Positions 35,274 through 44,828 are shown, counted from the first letter of the stretch. The stretch is DNA of 64,000 nucleotides from Saccharopolyspora sp. SCSIO 74807 (GCF_037023755.1 NZ_CP146100.1:3937501-4001500); one strand, 5' to 3'. Translations and numbers: made by a program. Notes: generated by a model from the letters alone, not told the origin.

Positions 35274-36293
35274 TCACCCCGGGCTGAGCAGCTCGCGCGC
35301 CCGCCGCAGCATCGCCGCGCCATCCGGATGCCCGGGCAGCCACTGCTCGGGTTCGCCGATGGTGAGCTCCACCCGGCCGTCCGGCAGCATCCTGCTGCCT
35401 TCCGGCGGGCCTCCGAGCGCAGCGAGCAGTTCCTCGGACAGCAGCTGGTACCACAACGGCCGGGTCGGCCGGACCTTCGCGGACGCCTGGTGCGGATGCG
35501 CGTACGGGAACAGCCGATCCCGCTCGGCGATCCCCGCGCAGCCCCACGCCAATGCACCGCTGCCCGCGCGGATCAGCTCGCGCTGCGCCCGCAACGCTTC
35601 GGGCACGTCGACGGCGGGCCCCGCCGCCCCGATCGTCGCGCCGTGCCGGAAGAAATCGCCCATCCCGACCGCGAAACCACCGGTGCTGAAGTCGGTCGAC
35701 AGCAGCGTCATCCCGCCGTCGGTCCGCAATTTCGCCTCGACCGCAGCGGCCAGGTCCTGCCTCGCCAGTTCGACCTCGGCGGAGCCGAACACGCCCAGCA
35801 GCTGATGTTCGTCCTGGTCGCTCGGCAACCAGCGCAACGCCAGGTCGACGACCTCGGCACCGGGCCGGTCGGCCACTCGCGGGGAATCCGGGCCCGCACG
35901 GCCGCGCAGCCAGCCGCGCGCGATCGGGGAAAACGCGTCCAGCGCGGTGTAGCGGTCTCCGATGGCCGGGGCGGGACCGATCTCGGCGTCGGTCACGCCG
36001 TGCTCGTCCAGCCGGTGCGCGAGCAGGTCCGGCGTCCGTTCCCGTTCGCTCAGCGGCAGGTCCTCGCCGAAGTCCACCATGATCAGCGAGCCGATGGGGG
36101 AGCGCATCGGCTCGGAGACGTACTTCGGGCCCTCCGGCTCGTCGCCGCCCGAAGTTCCCAGCTCGCGCAGATCCGCGCACGCCGCCCGCAGCGCCCGCGT
36201 GACCTCCGGGCCGGTGGACGTGCGCACGAGCAGCGTGACCGTTGGGTCGCCCCGCAACAGCTGCGCGGTACCGCGCCGGATGTCGATCGTCAT
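35274..36293 (-). CDS. Unrecognised protein downstream of the RHS toxin; candidate immunity
   Basis: A 339-residue soluble protein with no signal peptide, no membrane segment and no family I recognise. It begins MTIDIRRGTAQLLRGDPTVT and is moderately acidic, with ordinary codon use. It is on the same strand as the RHS gene and starts 64 bases after its stop, the position where polymorphic-toxin immunity genes sit. It is larger than most immunity proteins (usually 100-200 residues), so a different role, or two fused domains, remains possible. Confidence 0.55.
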   Translation of the reverse strand: MTIDIRRGTAQLLRGDPTVTLLVRTSTGPEVTRALRAACADLRELGTSGGDEPEGPKYVSEPMRSPIGSLIMVDFGEDLPLSERERTPDLLAHRLDEHGVTDAEIGPAPAIGDRYTALDAFSPIARGWLRGRAGPDSPRVADRPGAEVVDLALRWLPSDQDEHQLLGVFGSAEVELARQDLAAAVEAKLRTDGGMTLLSTDFSTGGFAVGMGDFFRHGATIGAAGPAVDVPEALRAQRELIRAGSGALAWGCAGIAERDRLFPYAHPHQASAKVRPTRPLWYQLLSEELLAALGGPPEGSRMLPDGRVELTIGEPEQWLPGHPDGAAMLRRARELLSPG

Positions 36294-36357
36294 GCCGTCC
36301 CCTCAGTGCGATGGCCGAACGGGCAACCGGCCGAACGGGCAACGGACACCGTAGCCG

Positions 36358-39300
36358 TCACGGCACGACCGGCACCGGAACAGGACGGATCGGGATCGGG
36401 ATGACGGGTTCGGGCAGCTCGGTCAGCGGCCCGCCTTCGCTGTAGGCCTTCGACTGCACGTCGTCGCTCGCCCGGTCGTTCTCGGCGAAGTAGATGTGCC
36501 CGTCCGGATTGCCCAGGCCCCACACGAAAACGGTGTCATTGGTCCACGGCGTCTCGAAGTACGAGAAGAACCCGGTGGTCACGTCGAAGCCGGAGGCCCA
36601 CTCGGTCAGCTCGTCGCTGGGCTCGAAATCGACGCCCCAGTAGCCCGCGCTGAGCACGTAGCCGTTCAGCTGCCCGGTCACCTCCACCGCGGTGGCCGGC
36701 CCCGCCCAGCGTTTGACCTCGAAGATGTCGCGTTCCTCGGTGGTGATGTCGACGCGGAACCGGTTCGTCCCGCGCGGGCCGACTTCCCAGTCGACCCGCT
36801 CGCTGACCGGCGTGTAGTCCAACACGCCGCCCCAGAACGAATCCCACCCGCCGGCCCGTTCCGCGTTGAGCTTGTTGATCGTCAAAGCCTGGGCTGCGCG
36901 CTCGGGCCTGCGGCTGTAGTAGAGGTCCTTGAGCGTGTCCGGATCCGCGTCGAGCGCGTCCTCGGTCAACCGGTAGCCGCGGACGCGGAAACAAGCCTGG
37001 TCTTGGAAGCACTTCCAGTGCCGTTCCAAACCGTTGCCCGGATCGCCCGAGCAGTTGCCGCATCCTCCGATGCCCGTGGCGGCAAGTTGCGCCAGCAGCC
37101 CGCCGCGCGCGTCGGCGACCGCCCACGCCCCGGTCGGGTCGGTGCGGTTCAACGGATCGTTTTCCGCGTACTGGTAGCGGTTGTTGGCCTGGCTGCTCGC
37201 CCCGATCAGCGCGACCGGGTCCGGGGCGTGGAACCGGCCCACCGCGCCGTCGAGGAAGCGGGCGCGCAGGTAGACGTCGGAGGCCAGCGACAGTTCGCCG
37301 CGGTAGCCGAACCTGGGAATCTCCGGGGCGGACAGCGGCGCGCGGTCCGGTTCGGCCTCGAGCGCCCCGAACGCCCCGTAGCGCTCGGCCTGCGCCCACG
37401 GCCGGGTCTGCTCGGTGCGGACGGTGGAGCCGAAGGCGTCCCGGGCGAACACGACCGAATTCTGCGCGGTGGTGGCGAAAGCCCGGCCTTGGCCATAGGT
37501 GAATCGGGCGCCGGCCAGCCGTCCGCCGACCGGTGAGGAGTCGTCCTGCCGGGCATCCGTCCGGACCCGTTGATCAAGGATCTGCGGCAGCCGGTCTCCC
37601 ACGCTCCAGCGGTAGTCGACCGAGGTCGGCGCCGCGTCGTCGCCGATGCGCGACTCCAGCTCGGTGAGCAGGCCGTCGCCGTTGTAGCGCAGCTCGGCTC
37701 GCTCCGACGACCACGCGGTGGTGCGCGTCGATACCCGCGGGAGGCCGAGGCCGTCGTAGTCGATGACCTGTCGGCGGTCGCCGTCGTGCTGTTCGAGCAA
37801 CCGGCCTGCCGGATCGTAGCGGTAGGCGATCCGCCTGCCTTCCTGCTCGACGGCGACGAGCTGATCCGCCGCGTCGTAGAGGTAACCGGTCCGCGCACCC
37901 TCGCGGACCACCGCGGTCCTGTTCCCAGCGATGTCGTAGGCGATGCGGGTGTCCGCGGAACCGTCCGCCGTGCGCGAGCTGATCGAGACCAGCTGGCCGC
38001 CCGGGTCGTAACCGAAGGCGTGCCGCAGCACCTCTTCCGCACCGGTCGCGTCCGCGCCGACGTGATCGACCTGGCCGGTGATCCGCCCGTCGGCGTCGTG
38101 CGAAAGTTCGGTGCGGATCGCCGGGACGTTCGCCCGGTTCTCGGCGAACTCCGCCAGCAGCCCGCCTTCGTAGCGGTAGCGCCGCGACCAGCCGCCGGGC
38201 AGCTGCTCGGTCACCAGCCGCCCGTCCGGGTCCACGGCGTAGACGGCTTCTCCGGCGTCGGAGTCGCGCAGGCCGACGAGTCTGCCGTTGCCGTCGTAGC
38301 GGTAGTGCGCCGCCGCACCATCCGGATAGTGCAAGGTGGTGCGCTGGCCCGCCGCGTCGTAATCGGCGACCAGGCGGCCTTCGTCCGGGAACGTGACGGT
38401 GCGCAACCGTCCGGCCGTGTCGTAGTCGTAGCCGGTCGTTCCGGTGCTGTCGGACATGCTCTTGCGGCGGCCCGCCGCGTCGTAGGTGTAGCGCACTTCG
38501 GCGCCGTCTTCGCCGTGGCGGCGCAGCAGGTTGCCGCGTGCGTCGTACTCGAAGTGCTGCCGCAGCCCCGAAGGTTCGATCAGCGTGGCCAGGTTCCCCG
38601 CCGCGTCGTACTCGCGCCGAGTGGTGCGCCCGAGCGGGTCGGTCACCGATGTCCGCCTGCCCGCGGCGTCGTGGGTGAACCGGGTGCTGACGCCTTTCGC
38701 GTCGACGAGCTCGGTGAGGTTGCCGAGTTCGTCGTAGTGGTTGCGGGTGGTGCCACCACGTGCGTCGGTGCGACTCACCAGGCGCCCGGCGGCGTCGTAA
38801 CCGAACCGGGTGCGCATCCCGCTCGGGTTGATCACTTCGGTGCGCCTGCCCCGCGAGTCGTAGCGGTACCGGGTGATCCAGCCGCGCGGGTCCACCACGG
38901 CGGCGAGCCGCCCGTGTTCGTACCGGAAGCGGGTGACCAGGCCGGCCGGGGTGCGCACCGCCGTCGTCCGTCCCGCGGCGTCGTGCTCGAACCGGGTCCG
39001 CCCGCCCTCCGGATCGGTGATCGTGGTGATCCGGCCGTTGTCGTCGTAGTGGTATTCGGTGCGCCTGCCCAGCGGATCGATGCGCACCGAAGTCCGCCCG
39101 TCCGGGCCGTGGCGCCGCATCGCGACCGCGCCGTCCGGGCCGGTCTCGGTGACGACCCCGGCGGGGTCGTCGTACTGCGTGCGCCAGGTCGCTCCGGCCG
39201 GGTCCGTCACGGCGACGGGACGGTCCAGCGCGTCGTAGTCGACGGTGGTGACGGCTCCGCCGGGGTCGGTTTCCACGACCGCGTTGCCGCGCTGGTCGAA

Positions 39301-41070
39301 CTCCTTGCGCACCGTGCCCGCCGGTGAGCTGACGCTGGTGTTGTTGCCCTCGGCGTCGTACTCGTAGCGGGTGGTGGCGCCCACCGCGTCGGTCACGGCG
39401 GTGATCCGGTTCAGCTCGTCGTGCGCGAGCGTGACCTGCTCACCGGCGGGTCCGGTGACCGTTGCGAGGTTTCCCGCCCGGTCGTAGCCGTAGTTGGTGC
39501 TCGTGCCGAGCGGGCCGGTGGTCGCGGCCAACCGGCCCGCCGCGTCGTACTCGCGACTGCTGCGCGTGCCTTCCTGATCGCTCGTGCTCAGCAGTCTGCC
39601 CGCCGCGGAATACCGCCGCTGCCGCACGATGCCGTCCCGGCCGGTGGTGCCGACCAGCCGTCCGGCGTCGTCGTACCGGTACTCGATCCGCTCACCGAGG
39701 GCGTTCGTCTCGGCGACGCGCCTGCCTGCGGCATCGTGCTCGTAGCGGGTGTTGGTGCCGTCCGGTGCGGTGGCGGTGACCAGGTTGCCGCGGTCGTCGT
39801 GCTCGTACCACCAGATCCCGCCGGCGGGGCGCCGCGTGCGGAGGACTTTCCCGTCCTGCACGACCTGGTGCGTGATGCCGCCGGACGGGTCGCTGATCGT
39901 GGCAGGGATCCGCTCGTCGCCGTGGTAGGTGAACAGGGTGCGCAGGCCTGCCGGGTCGGTGACGCTCGTGATCCGGTGTGCCTCGTCGTGGGTCCAGCTC
40001 GTGGTGGCGTCCCCGAACGTTTCGGTGACCAGGTCGCCCGCTTCGTCGTAGTGCTGTGCGAACGCGGTGCCGCCCGCGGTGCTGCCCTCGACGAGTCGGC
40101 CGTCCTCGTCGCGGCGCAGCGAAGTCGTGCCTCCGAGCGCGTCGGTGACACGCACGGGGCGGCCGTCCGGGGCGTGGCCGAACTCGGTCCGGGCCCCGGT
40201 CGGGCCGTGCACCGCGGTCGTGCGGTTCGCGTCGTCGTAGGAGAAGCGGACTTCGACCTCGCCCGCGAGAACCTGCTGCACCACTCGGCCGTCGGCGGGG
40301 TCTCCCGAGGCCACGTCCGCGAAGTCGTTGCGCACCAGCACCACGCCGTCGGCGTCGGTGACCCGCGCGAGCAGCCCGGCCGGAGTGCTGTCGTACCTCG
40401 TCGCGCCGGTGCCGGGGGTGGTGGCCGAGCTCAACACCGGGATGTCCGGCGATGCTGCGTCCGCGACGCCCGCGGTCCCGTACTCGTAATGCACCGCGCG
40501 GCCGTCGTCGGCGACGATCCGGCGCAGCAGGCCGCCCGCGCCGTAGGACAACTCCAACCGGAATCCGGCCGAGTGCACCGCGGAGATCAGCAGCCCGGCC
40601 GAATCATATTCGCAGTCCACTCGTTGCCCGCGGGCGGCGCGAGAACGCATCCGCCCGGCGGCGTCGAACTCCCAGACCTCGCCGCTGAAGAAGTGCAGTT
40701 GCCAGGACTCGGCCTGCTCGCGCAGCTCGGCGGGCAGGTCGGTCGCGCGCCCGTGGGTGCCGTCCGGACGGTGCGGGAAGGTCAGCGCGCGACCGTCCGA
40801 GTGGTGCAGCACGATTCCTTCGGACGACTCGAAATCCAGCCTTGCGTCCATTGTGGACGTCCAACCGCGTCCGAGCCGGCCGGAGCCGGGTCCGCGCGAG
40901 TTGTAGGTCCTCGCCCAGCTCAGCAGCGGACTCGGCATCGGCAGGTCGAGCGCGGTGCGGGTGTGGTTGCCCACCGCGGTGTGCACGCCGTCCCCGGCGA
41001 ACGAATATCCGGGAACGCGGCCCAGAAGTTCCCGGATCGGCCGATTCGGAAAGGGTTCCGCGCTCGTCAT
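36358..41070 (-). CDS. RHS-repeat polymorphic toxin with putative PD-(D/E)XK nuclease tip
   Basis: A 1570-residue protein. It opens with a DUF6531-like segment (SWARTYNSRGPG), then about fifty YD repeats (YDAAGRL, YDDNGRI, YEHDDRGNL) to ~1230 that build the RHS cocoon, then the core-end motif YAENDPLNRTDPTG ending at 1314. The variable tip is the last 256 residues. Within it, D1441-ITTEERDIF-E1451-V-K1453 followed by Q1467-LNG-Y1471 fits the D...ExK...QxxxY layout of restriction-endonuclease-like nucleases; the tail is proline-rich. There is no signal peptide, PAAR or WXG domain, so the export route is unknown. A candidate immunity gene follows. Confidence 0.88.
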   Translation of the reverse strand: MTSAEPFPNRPIRELLGRVPGYSFAGDGVHTAVGNHTRTALDLPMPSPLLSWARTYNSRGPGSGRLGRGWTSTMDARLDFESSEGIVLHHSDGRALTFPHRPDGTHGRATDLPAELREQAESWQLHFFSGEVWEFDAAGRMRSRAARGQRVDCEYDSAGLLISAVHSAGFRLELSYGAGGLLRRIVADDGRAVHYEYGTAGVADAASPDIPVLSSATTPGTGATRYDSTPAGLLARVTDADGVVLVRNDFADVASGDPADGRVVQQVLAGEVEVRFSYDDANRTTAVHGPTGARTEFGHAPDGRPVRVTDALGGTTSLRRDEDGRLVEGSTAGGTAFAQHYDEAGDLVTETFGDATTSWTHDEAHRITSVTDPAGLRTLFTYHGDERIPATISDPSGGITHQVVQDGKVLRTRRPAGGIWWYEHDDRGNLVTATAPDGTNTRYEHDAAGRRVAETNALGERIEYRYDDAGRLVGTTGRDGIVRQRRYSAAGRLLSTSDQEGTRSSREYDAAGRLAATTGPLGTSTNYGYDRAGNLATVTGPAGEQVTLAHDELNRITAVTDAVGATTRYEYDAEGNNTSVSSPAGTVRKEFDQRGNAVVETDPGGAVTTVDYDALDRPVAVTDPAGATWRTQYDDPAGVVTETGPDGAVAMRRHGPDGRTSVRIDPLGRRTEYHYDDNGRITTITDPEGGRTRFEHDAAGRTTAVRTPAGLVTRFRYEHGRLAAVVDPRGWITRYRYDSRGRRTEVINPSGMRTRFGYDAAGRLVSRTDARGGTTRNHYDELGNLTELVDAKGVSTRFTHDAAGRRTSVTDPLGRTTRREYDAAGNLATLIEPSGLRQHFEYDARGNLLRRHGEDGAEVRYTYDAAGRRKSMSDSTGTTGYDYDTAGRLRTVTFPDEGRLVADYDAAGQRTTLHYPDGAAAHYRYDGNGRLVGLRDSDAGEAVYAVDPDGRLVTEQLPGGWSRRYRYEGGLLAEFAENRANVPAIRTELSHDADGRITGQVDHVGADATGAEEVLRHAFGYDPGGQLVSISSRTADGSADTRIAYDIAGNRTAVVREGARTGYLYDAADQLVAVEQEGRRIAYRYDPAGRLLEQHDGDRRQVIDYDGLGLPRVSTRTTAWSSERAELRYNGDGLLTELESRIGDDAAPTSVDYRWSVGDRLPQILDQRVRTDARQDDSSPVGGRLAGARFTYGQGRAFATTAQNSVVFARDAFGSTVRTEQTRPWAQAERYGAFGALEAEPDRAPLSAPEIPRFGYRGELSLASDVYLRARFLDGAVGRFHAPDPVALIGASSQANNRYQYAENDPLNRTDPTGAWAVADARGGLLAQLAATGIGGCGNCSGDPGNGLERHWKCFQDQACFRVRGYRLTEDALDADPDTLKDLYYSRRPERAAQALTINKLNAERAGGWDSFWGGVLDYTPVSERVDWEVGPRGTNRFRVDITTEERDIFEVKRWAGPATAVEVTGQLNGYVLSAGYWGVDFEPSDELTEWASGFDVTTGFFSYFETPWTNDTVFVWGLGNPDGHIYFAENDRASDDVQSKAYSEGGPLTELPEPVIPIPIRPVPVPVVP

Positions 41071-41288
41071 GTGTGACCCCCATCCACCACCTGCGAGAGG
41101 GGCATCACGCTAGTGATCAGCGCAGCGCGGTCACAAGGTCGTTCATCCGGATGGACGCTGGAATGCGGCTTCGCGGCCGCGTCGCTGCGGATGCATCCGG
41201 CCGCGGTGGGCCGAGTACCGGGCGAACGGTTCGTTCGCCGCCGGACCGACGCCAGGACCGCGAAGTCCGAAGTGGACGGACGCGCCGG

Positions 41289-42344
41289 TCAACCGGCTCC
41301 CTCCAGCCGCCGGTAGCGCGGGATGACTTCGTGCGCGAACCGGCGCTGTTCGGACTCGAACGGCTGGAACTGCAGCATGAGCGTGCCGATGCCGAGCCGG
41401 CGGAACTGCAGGATCCGCTCGGCCACCGCGTCGTAGCTGCCGACCAGACCGGCCGCGGTGCCGCCGTTGGTGCCGATGTGCGGATGCTTGGCGAAGGTGT
41501 GGAACATGACCGCCTTCGGGTCCGCGTTGGCGACCAGCCCGTCCCACGCCCGCTTGCCCTGTTCGGCCAATTCCCATTGGTAGGCCAGCACTTCCTGCGC
41601 TTCGGCATCGGTTTCGCGGGCGATGACGAACGCCGACAGCGCGTACCGCAGCGGGTCGCCCTCGCGCGGGCGGGAGGCGACGTCGTCGATCAGCGCGCGC
41701 ACGTCCTGCTGCGGCTGGCCGTTGATGAACCAGGTGTCGGCGAGATCCGCGGCCAGCGCCCGCGCCGGGTCCGACTCACCGCCGACGTAGACGGCAGGCC
41801 GGTCGCGGTGCCCGCTGGCCGGTTTGAGCTGGTAGTCGTCGATGTGGAAGTGCTCGCCGCGGAAGCTGACCCGCTCACCGGCCAGCAGCCCGCGCACCAC
41901 CCGCAGCCATTCGGTGCCGTAGGCGTAGCGCTCGTCGTGCTCGGCGAATCCGATGCCCGCGCGTTCCAGCTCGGGTTTGAACCATGCGTTGACCAGGTTG
42001 ATGCCGAACCGCCCGCGGCTGATCTCCTCGATCTGCAAGGCCTGCTTGGCCAGCACCACCGGGTGGTAGAGGTACGGCTTGATCGCGGCGATGATCTCGA
42101 TGCGCTCGGTGAGCGCGGCGAGTGCCGCGGCGGCGGTCCAGGTGTCGAGCTGGTCGTACTGCTCGCCGAACGGGTTGATCACGTGCTGGGCGAGCAGCGT
42201 GCTGTCGTAGCCGAGTTCCTCGGCTTGCAGGATCTGCCGCCGGTTGCGTTCCCACGAGGCGTCGACGGGGTCTTCGGGGTGGTGGAACGAGGCCCAGTTG
42301 CCGTAGACCAGCGCCCAGACGCCGAACCGGAGTTGTGCGGACAT
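41289..42344 (-). CDS. LLM-class flavin-dependent monooxygenase
   Basis: A 351-residue luciferase-like TIM-barrel enzyme using FMNH2. It begins LRFGVWALVYGNWASFHHPED and has ISRGRFGINLVNAWFKPE and GEHFHIDDYQLKP, close to alkanesulfonate/dimethylsulfone monooxygenases (SsuD/SfnG branch). Such enzymes release sulfite from organosulfur compounds under sulfur limitation. No flavin reductase or ABC sulfonate transporter gene is nearby, so substrate is uncertain. It lies 218 bases downstream of the RHS gene start on the same strand. Confidence 0.88.
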   Translation of the reverse strand: MSAQLRFGVWALVYGNWASFHHPEDPVDASWERNRRQILQAEELGYDSTLLAQHVINPFGEQYDQLDTWTAAAALAALTERIEIIAAIKPYLYHPVVLAKQALQIEEISRGRFGINLVNAWFKPELERAGIGFAEHDERYAYGTEWLRVVRGLLAGERVSFRGEHFHIDDYQLKPASGHRDRPAVYVGGESDPARALAADLADTWFINGQPQQDVRALIDDVASRPREGDPLRYALSAFVIARETDAEAQEVLAYQWELAEQGKRAWDGLVANADPKAVMFHTFAKHPHIGTNGGTAAGLVGSYDAVAERILQFRRLGIGTLMLQFQPFESEQRRFAHEVIPRYRRLEGAG

Positions 42345-42419
42345 GCCGGAAGGTCACCAGCCGCAGGTGCGGTTCGGCCAGACCGTCCCAACACGTGAGC
42401 GCTGCGGCCTGCCGAGCGT

Positions 42420-42767
42420 TCAGACGTGGTCGACGACCTTTCCGACGGTTCGCCGGACGAGCTCGTGGTCCCGGCCGAGGTCCTTGGCCGCATCGCGCGC
42501 CAGGTCGCGGGCGGTGTCCTTGGCCAGGTCCCGGCCGAGATCGCGGGCCAGGTCCCGCGCGAGATCCCGGGCCAGGTCCCGCGCCAGGTCCCGGGCGAGG
42601 TCGCGCGCCACGTCGCGGGCGATGCCCTCCTCGACGTGCCCGAGGTCGACGCCCTTGACGTCGCGCACTTCGAGCAGCGGGTCCGCGGCGGCGTTGCCGG
42701 TGCCCAGCGGGAGCGCGGCGGCCGCCGCCGCGATCGTCCACAGTGGAGGTCCGAGTCGGAGTCGCAT
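42420..42767 (-). CDS. Secreted L-A-R-D tetrapeptide-repeat protein
   Basis: A 115-residue protein with a signal peptide (hydrophobic ~9-24, cleavage near GNAAA-DP at 28). Residues 49-100 are thirteen consecutive four-residue units of form (L/V/I)-A-R-D, with a few G, K and T substitutions, then RDHELVRRTVGKVVDHV. A four-residue period on a 3.6-residue helix would give a slowly turning stripe of alternating Arg and Asp, so a long single helix with internal salt bridges, or a helical assembly, is expected. No family recognised. Reading frames on the other strand through the repeats are also open but lack a signal peptide. Confidence 0.72.
   Translation of the reverse strand: MRLRLGPPLWTIAAAAAALPLGTGNAAADPLLEVRDVKGVDLGHVEEGIARDVARDLARDLARDLARDLARDLARDLGRDLAKDTARDLARDAAKDLGRDHELVRRTVGKVVDHV
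42468..42623. repeat. 12-bp tandem repeat array coding for L-A-R-D units
   Basis: Thirteen in-frame 12-base units, variants of CCGGGCCAGGTC on the plus strand, encode the tetrapeptides of the secreted protein at 42420-42767. Synonymous variation between units shows selection on the peptide, not just recent expansion. Confidence 0.9.
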
Positions 42768-43016
42768 CGGCGCCTTCTCGTTGATCGACTTCAGCTACCG
42801 CAAGATCATCGACCGCTTCGGCGGGCGCCCGCATCGCTGGATCGGGTGTTGATCGCGCACTCGGGCGGCTCGCTTGATGTCCGACACACCGGTACCGACG
42901 CGTTCCGGTTGGACGCGGGCGCCCGTTCCGGAATCCGAGGTCACAGCGCCGCGCACGGCCGCTGAACGGGCAGGGGCGGCATCGCAGGAGCGCGGCCGCT
43001 GTGCTAGAGAACAACC

Positions 43017-43922
43017 GTGTCCGCTCGAGTCCTTGACCCCAGCGCCCTCGCCAAGAACTACCGCGCGCAGATCCGCGCCGAGGTCGCCGCGCTCCCGGAA
43101 CCGCTGAGCCTGGCCGGTTTCCGCGTCGAAGGCGAGGGTCCGACCCAGACCTACGCCGAATACACCCGGCGCGGCTGCGAACAGGTCGGAATCCACTTCG
43201 AGGAGCGCGTGCTGCCGCCCGAGCAGATCGAGCGCGCCGTGCACGAGGCGGGCAGCGACCCGCGGGTGCACGGGATCTTCATCTACTACCCGATCCAAGG
43301 GCTCGCGCAGGACCGGTGGCTGCGGGAACTCGTCGACCCGCGCAAGGACGTCGAGGGGCTGCACTCGTTCTGGAGCCGCTGCCTCTACGAGAACCGCCGC
43401 TACATCGACACCGGCCACACCAAGCGGGCGGTGCTGCCGTGCACCCCGCTGGCCGTGCTGAAGCTGCTGGAGGAGGCCGGGGTGACCCGGCCCGGCTCGC
43501 CCGAGCCGCTCAGCGGCCTGCGGGCCTGCGTGTTCAACCGCAGCGAGATCGTGGGCCAGCCGCTGGCGGCGATGATGGCCAACGACGGCGCCGAGGTCAC
43601 CTCGTTCGACATCGACGGCGCGCTGTCGTACCTGCCGCCGAAGGACCGGGGCACCTCCGAGGTCCGCGCCACCGACATCGACCGCGCCGCGGCGCTGGCG
43701 CAGGCCGACGTGGTCGTGACCGGCGTGCCGTCGCGGGAATTCCCGCTGGTCGGGCCCGGCGAGATCAAGCCGGGCGCTACCTGCGTGAACTTCTCCACGA
43801 TGAAGAACTTCACCGACGACATCGGCGAAGCCGCCGAAGTCTTCGCTCCCAGGATCGGCCCGATGACGGTGACGATGGCGCTGCGCAACGCCGTGCGCCT
43901 CTACCGCAACTGGAACGGCTGA
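43017..43922 (+). CDS. Mtd1-like NAD-type methylenetetrahydrofolate dehydrogenase
   Basis: A 301-residue FolD-superfamily protein, GTG start. It resembles the yeast monofunctional Mtd1 enzyme more than bacterial FolD: KDVEGLHSFWSRCLYENRRY, LPCTPLAVLKLLEEAG, NRSEIVGQPLAAMMANDGA and CVNFSTMKNFTDD follow Mtd1 closely. The catalytic lysine of FolD's Y-x3-K is Thr50 here (Y46-AEYT50), as in Mtd1, which predicts loss of cyclohydrolase activity. Mtd1 oxidises 5,10-methylene-THF with NAD. It is a lone gene. Confidence 0.85.
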   Translation: MSARVLDPSALAKNYRAQIRAEVAALPEPLSLAGFRVEGEGPTQTYAEYTRRGCEQVGIHFEERVLPPEQIERAVHEAGSDPRVHGIFIYYPIQGLAQDRWLRELVDPRKDVEGLHSFWSRCLYENRRYIDTGHTKRAVLPCTPLAVLKLLEEAGVTRPGSPEPLSGLRACVFNRSEIVGQPLAAMMANDGAEVTSFDIDGALSYLPPKDRGTSEVRATDIDRAAALAQADVVVTGVPSREFPLVGPGEIKPGATCVNFSTMKNFTDDIGEAAEVFAPRIGPMTVTMALRNAVRLYRNWNG

Positions 43923-43938
43923 GGGCGAAGCCGCCGCG

Positions 43939-44568
43939 CTAGCGAGCGCGGTCCTGGTGGGCGGGAGTGTCGTCGCCGCTCCACGCGTAGTAGTCGGTCT
44001 GGTCGAGGCCGAGGAATCCCAGCAGCCGCGCGGTGAACTCCTCCTGCAGCTGCTCGACGCTCTGCGGCGCGTTGTAGTAGGTCGGGATCATCGGGTACAC
44101 GACGGCACCGGCCTCGGTCACCTGCGTCATGTTCCGCAGGTGGATCAGGTTGAACGGTGTTTCCCGCACGCACAGCACCAGCGAGCGCCGTTCCTTCAGG
44201 CACACGTCCGCGGCCCGCTCGATCAACGTGTTCGCCTGGCCCTGCGCGATCCGGCCGACCACGCCCAGCGCGGCCGGGAGCACGATCATGCTGGTGGACG
44301 GGTAGCTGCCCGAGGTCGGTGCGCCCGCGAGATCGTCCGGGTCCAGCGCGCGGACCTTGGCGGAGTCGCCGCCGAGCAGCAGGCGCGCCGGATCGTCGCC
44401 GTCGGTGCCGCCGAACTCGTGCGCCACCAGCTTTCTGCCCGACGGCGAGACCATGAGGTCCACGTGTTCGACCCGCTCGTCGCGGTCCAGCGCGGACAGC
44501 ACGCGCCGCGCCACCTGGGTGCCGCCCGCCCCGGTCACCGCCATGATCATCCGCTGTCGTTGCGCCAT
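43939..44568 (-). CDS. ubiX: UbiX-family flavin prenyltransferase
   Basis: A 209-residue flavoprotein; GAGGAGG precedes the ATG at 44568. UbiX prenylates FMN to make the cofactor of UbiD-type decarboxylases. Landmarks: MAVTGAGGTQVARRVLSAL at the N-terminus, STSMIVLPAALGVVGRIAQG near residue 90, ERRSLVLCVRETPFNLIHLRNM and a C-terminal RLLGFLGL. The glutamate and arginine of RETP-x-x-L are kept. No ubiD gene is in this window, so the partner decarboxylase is elsewhere. Confidence 0.92.
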   Translation of the reverse strand: MAQRQRMIMAVTGAGGTQVARRVLSALDRDERVEHVDLMVSPSGRKLVAHEFGGTDGDDPARLLLGGDSAKVRALDPDDLAGAPTSGSYPSTSMIVLPAALGVVGRIAQGQANTLIERAADVCLKERRSLVLCVRETPFNLIHLRNMTQVTEAGAVVYPMIPTYYNAPQSVEQLQEEFTARLLGFLGLDQTDYYAWSGDDTPAHQDRAR

Positions 44569-44828
44569 CGGCCCTCCTCGGACGAAGTCCTCGCTGCACC
44601 GGCGAGTTTGCGGGCTGCCGGTCGGGGCTGCCGGATGCGGTGGACGCAACGCGCGGTTCGCGGGACCGGCGGGCGTGGCTCGCCGCACGGGGGCTCCAGG
44701 CCGATTTCCCGGCATCCGAGAAGTGCCGGACCAGGGCTTGGAAGCCGGACGGCCCGCGCGGTGTTGTGCTGGGAGAGCGACCCGCGCCGGGCGGTGCGGG
44801 CGACGGCGAACAGGAAGGTGACCAACTG

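Noticed and set aside
42468-42623. Short tandem repeats considered as a possible CRISPR or regulatory array
   Set aside because: Units are 12 bases, contiguous without spacers, in frame within a signal-peptide gene, and vary synonymously.
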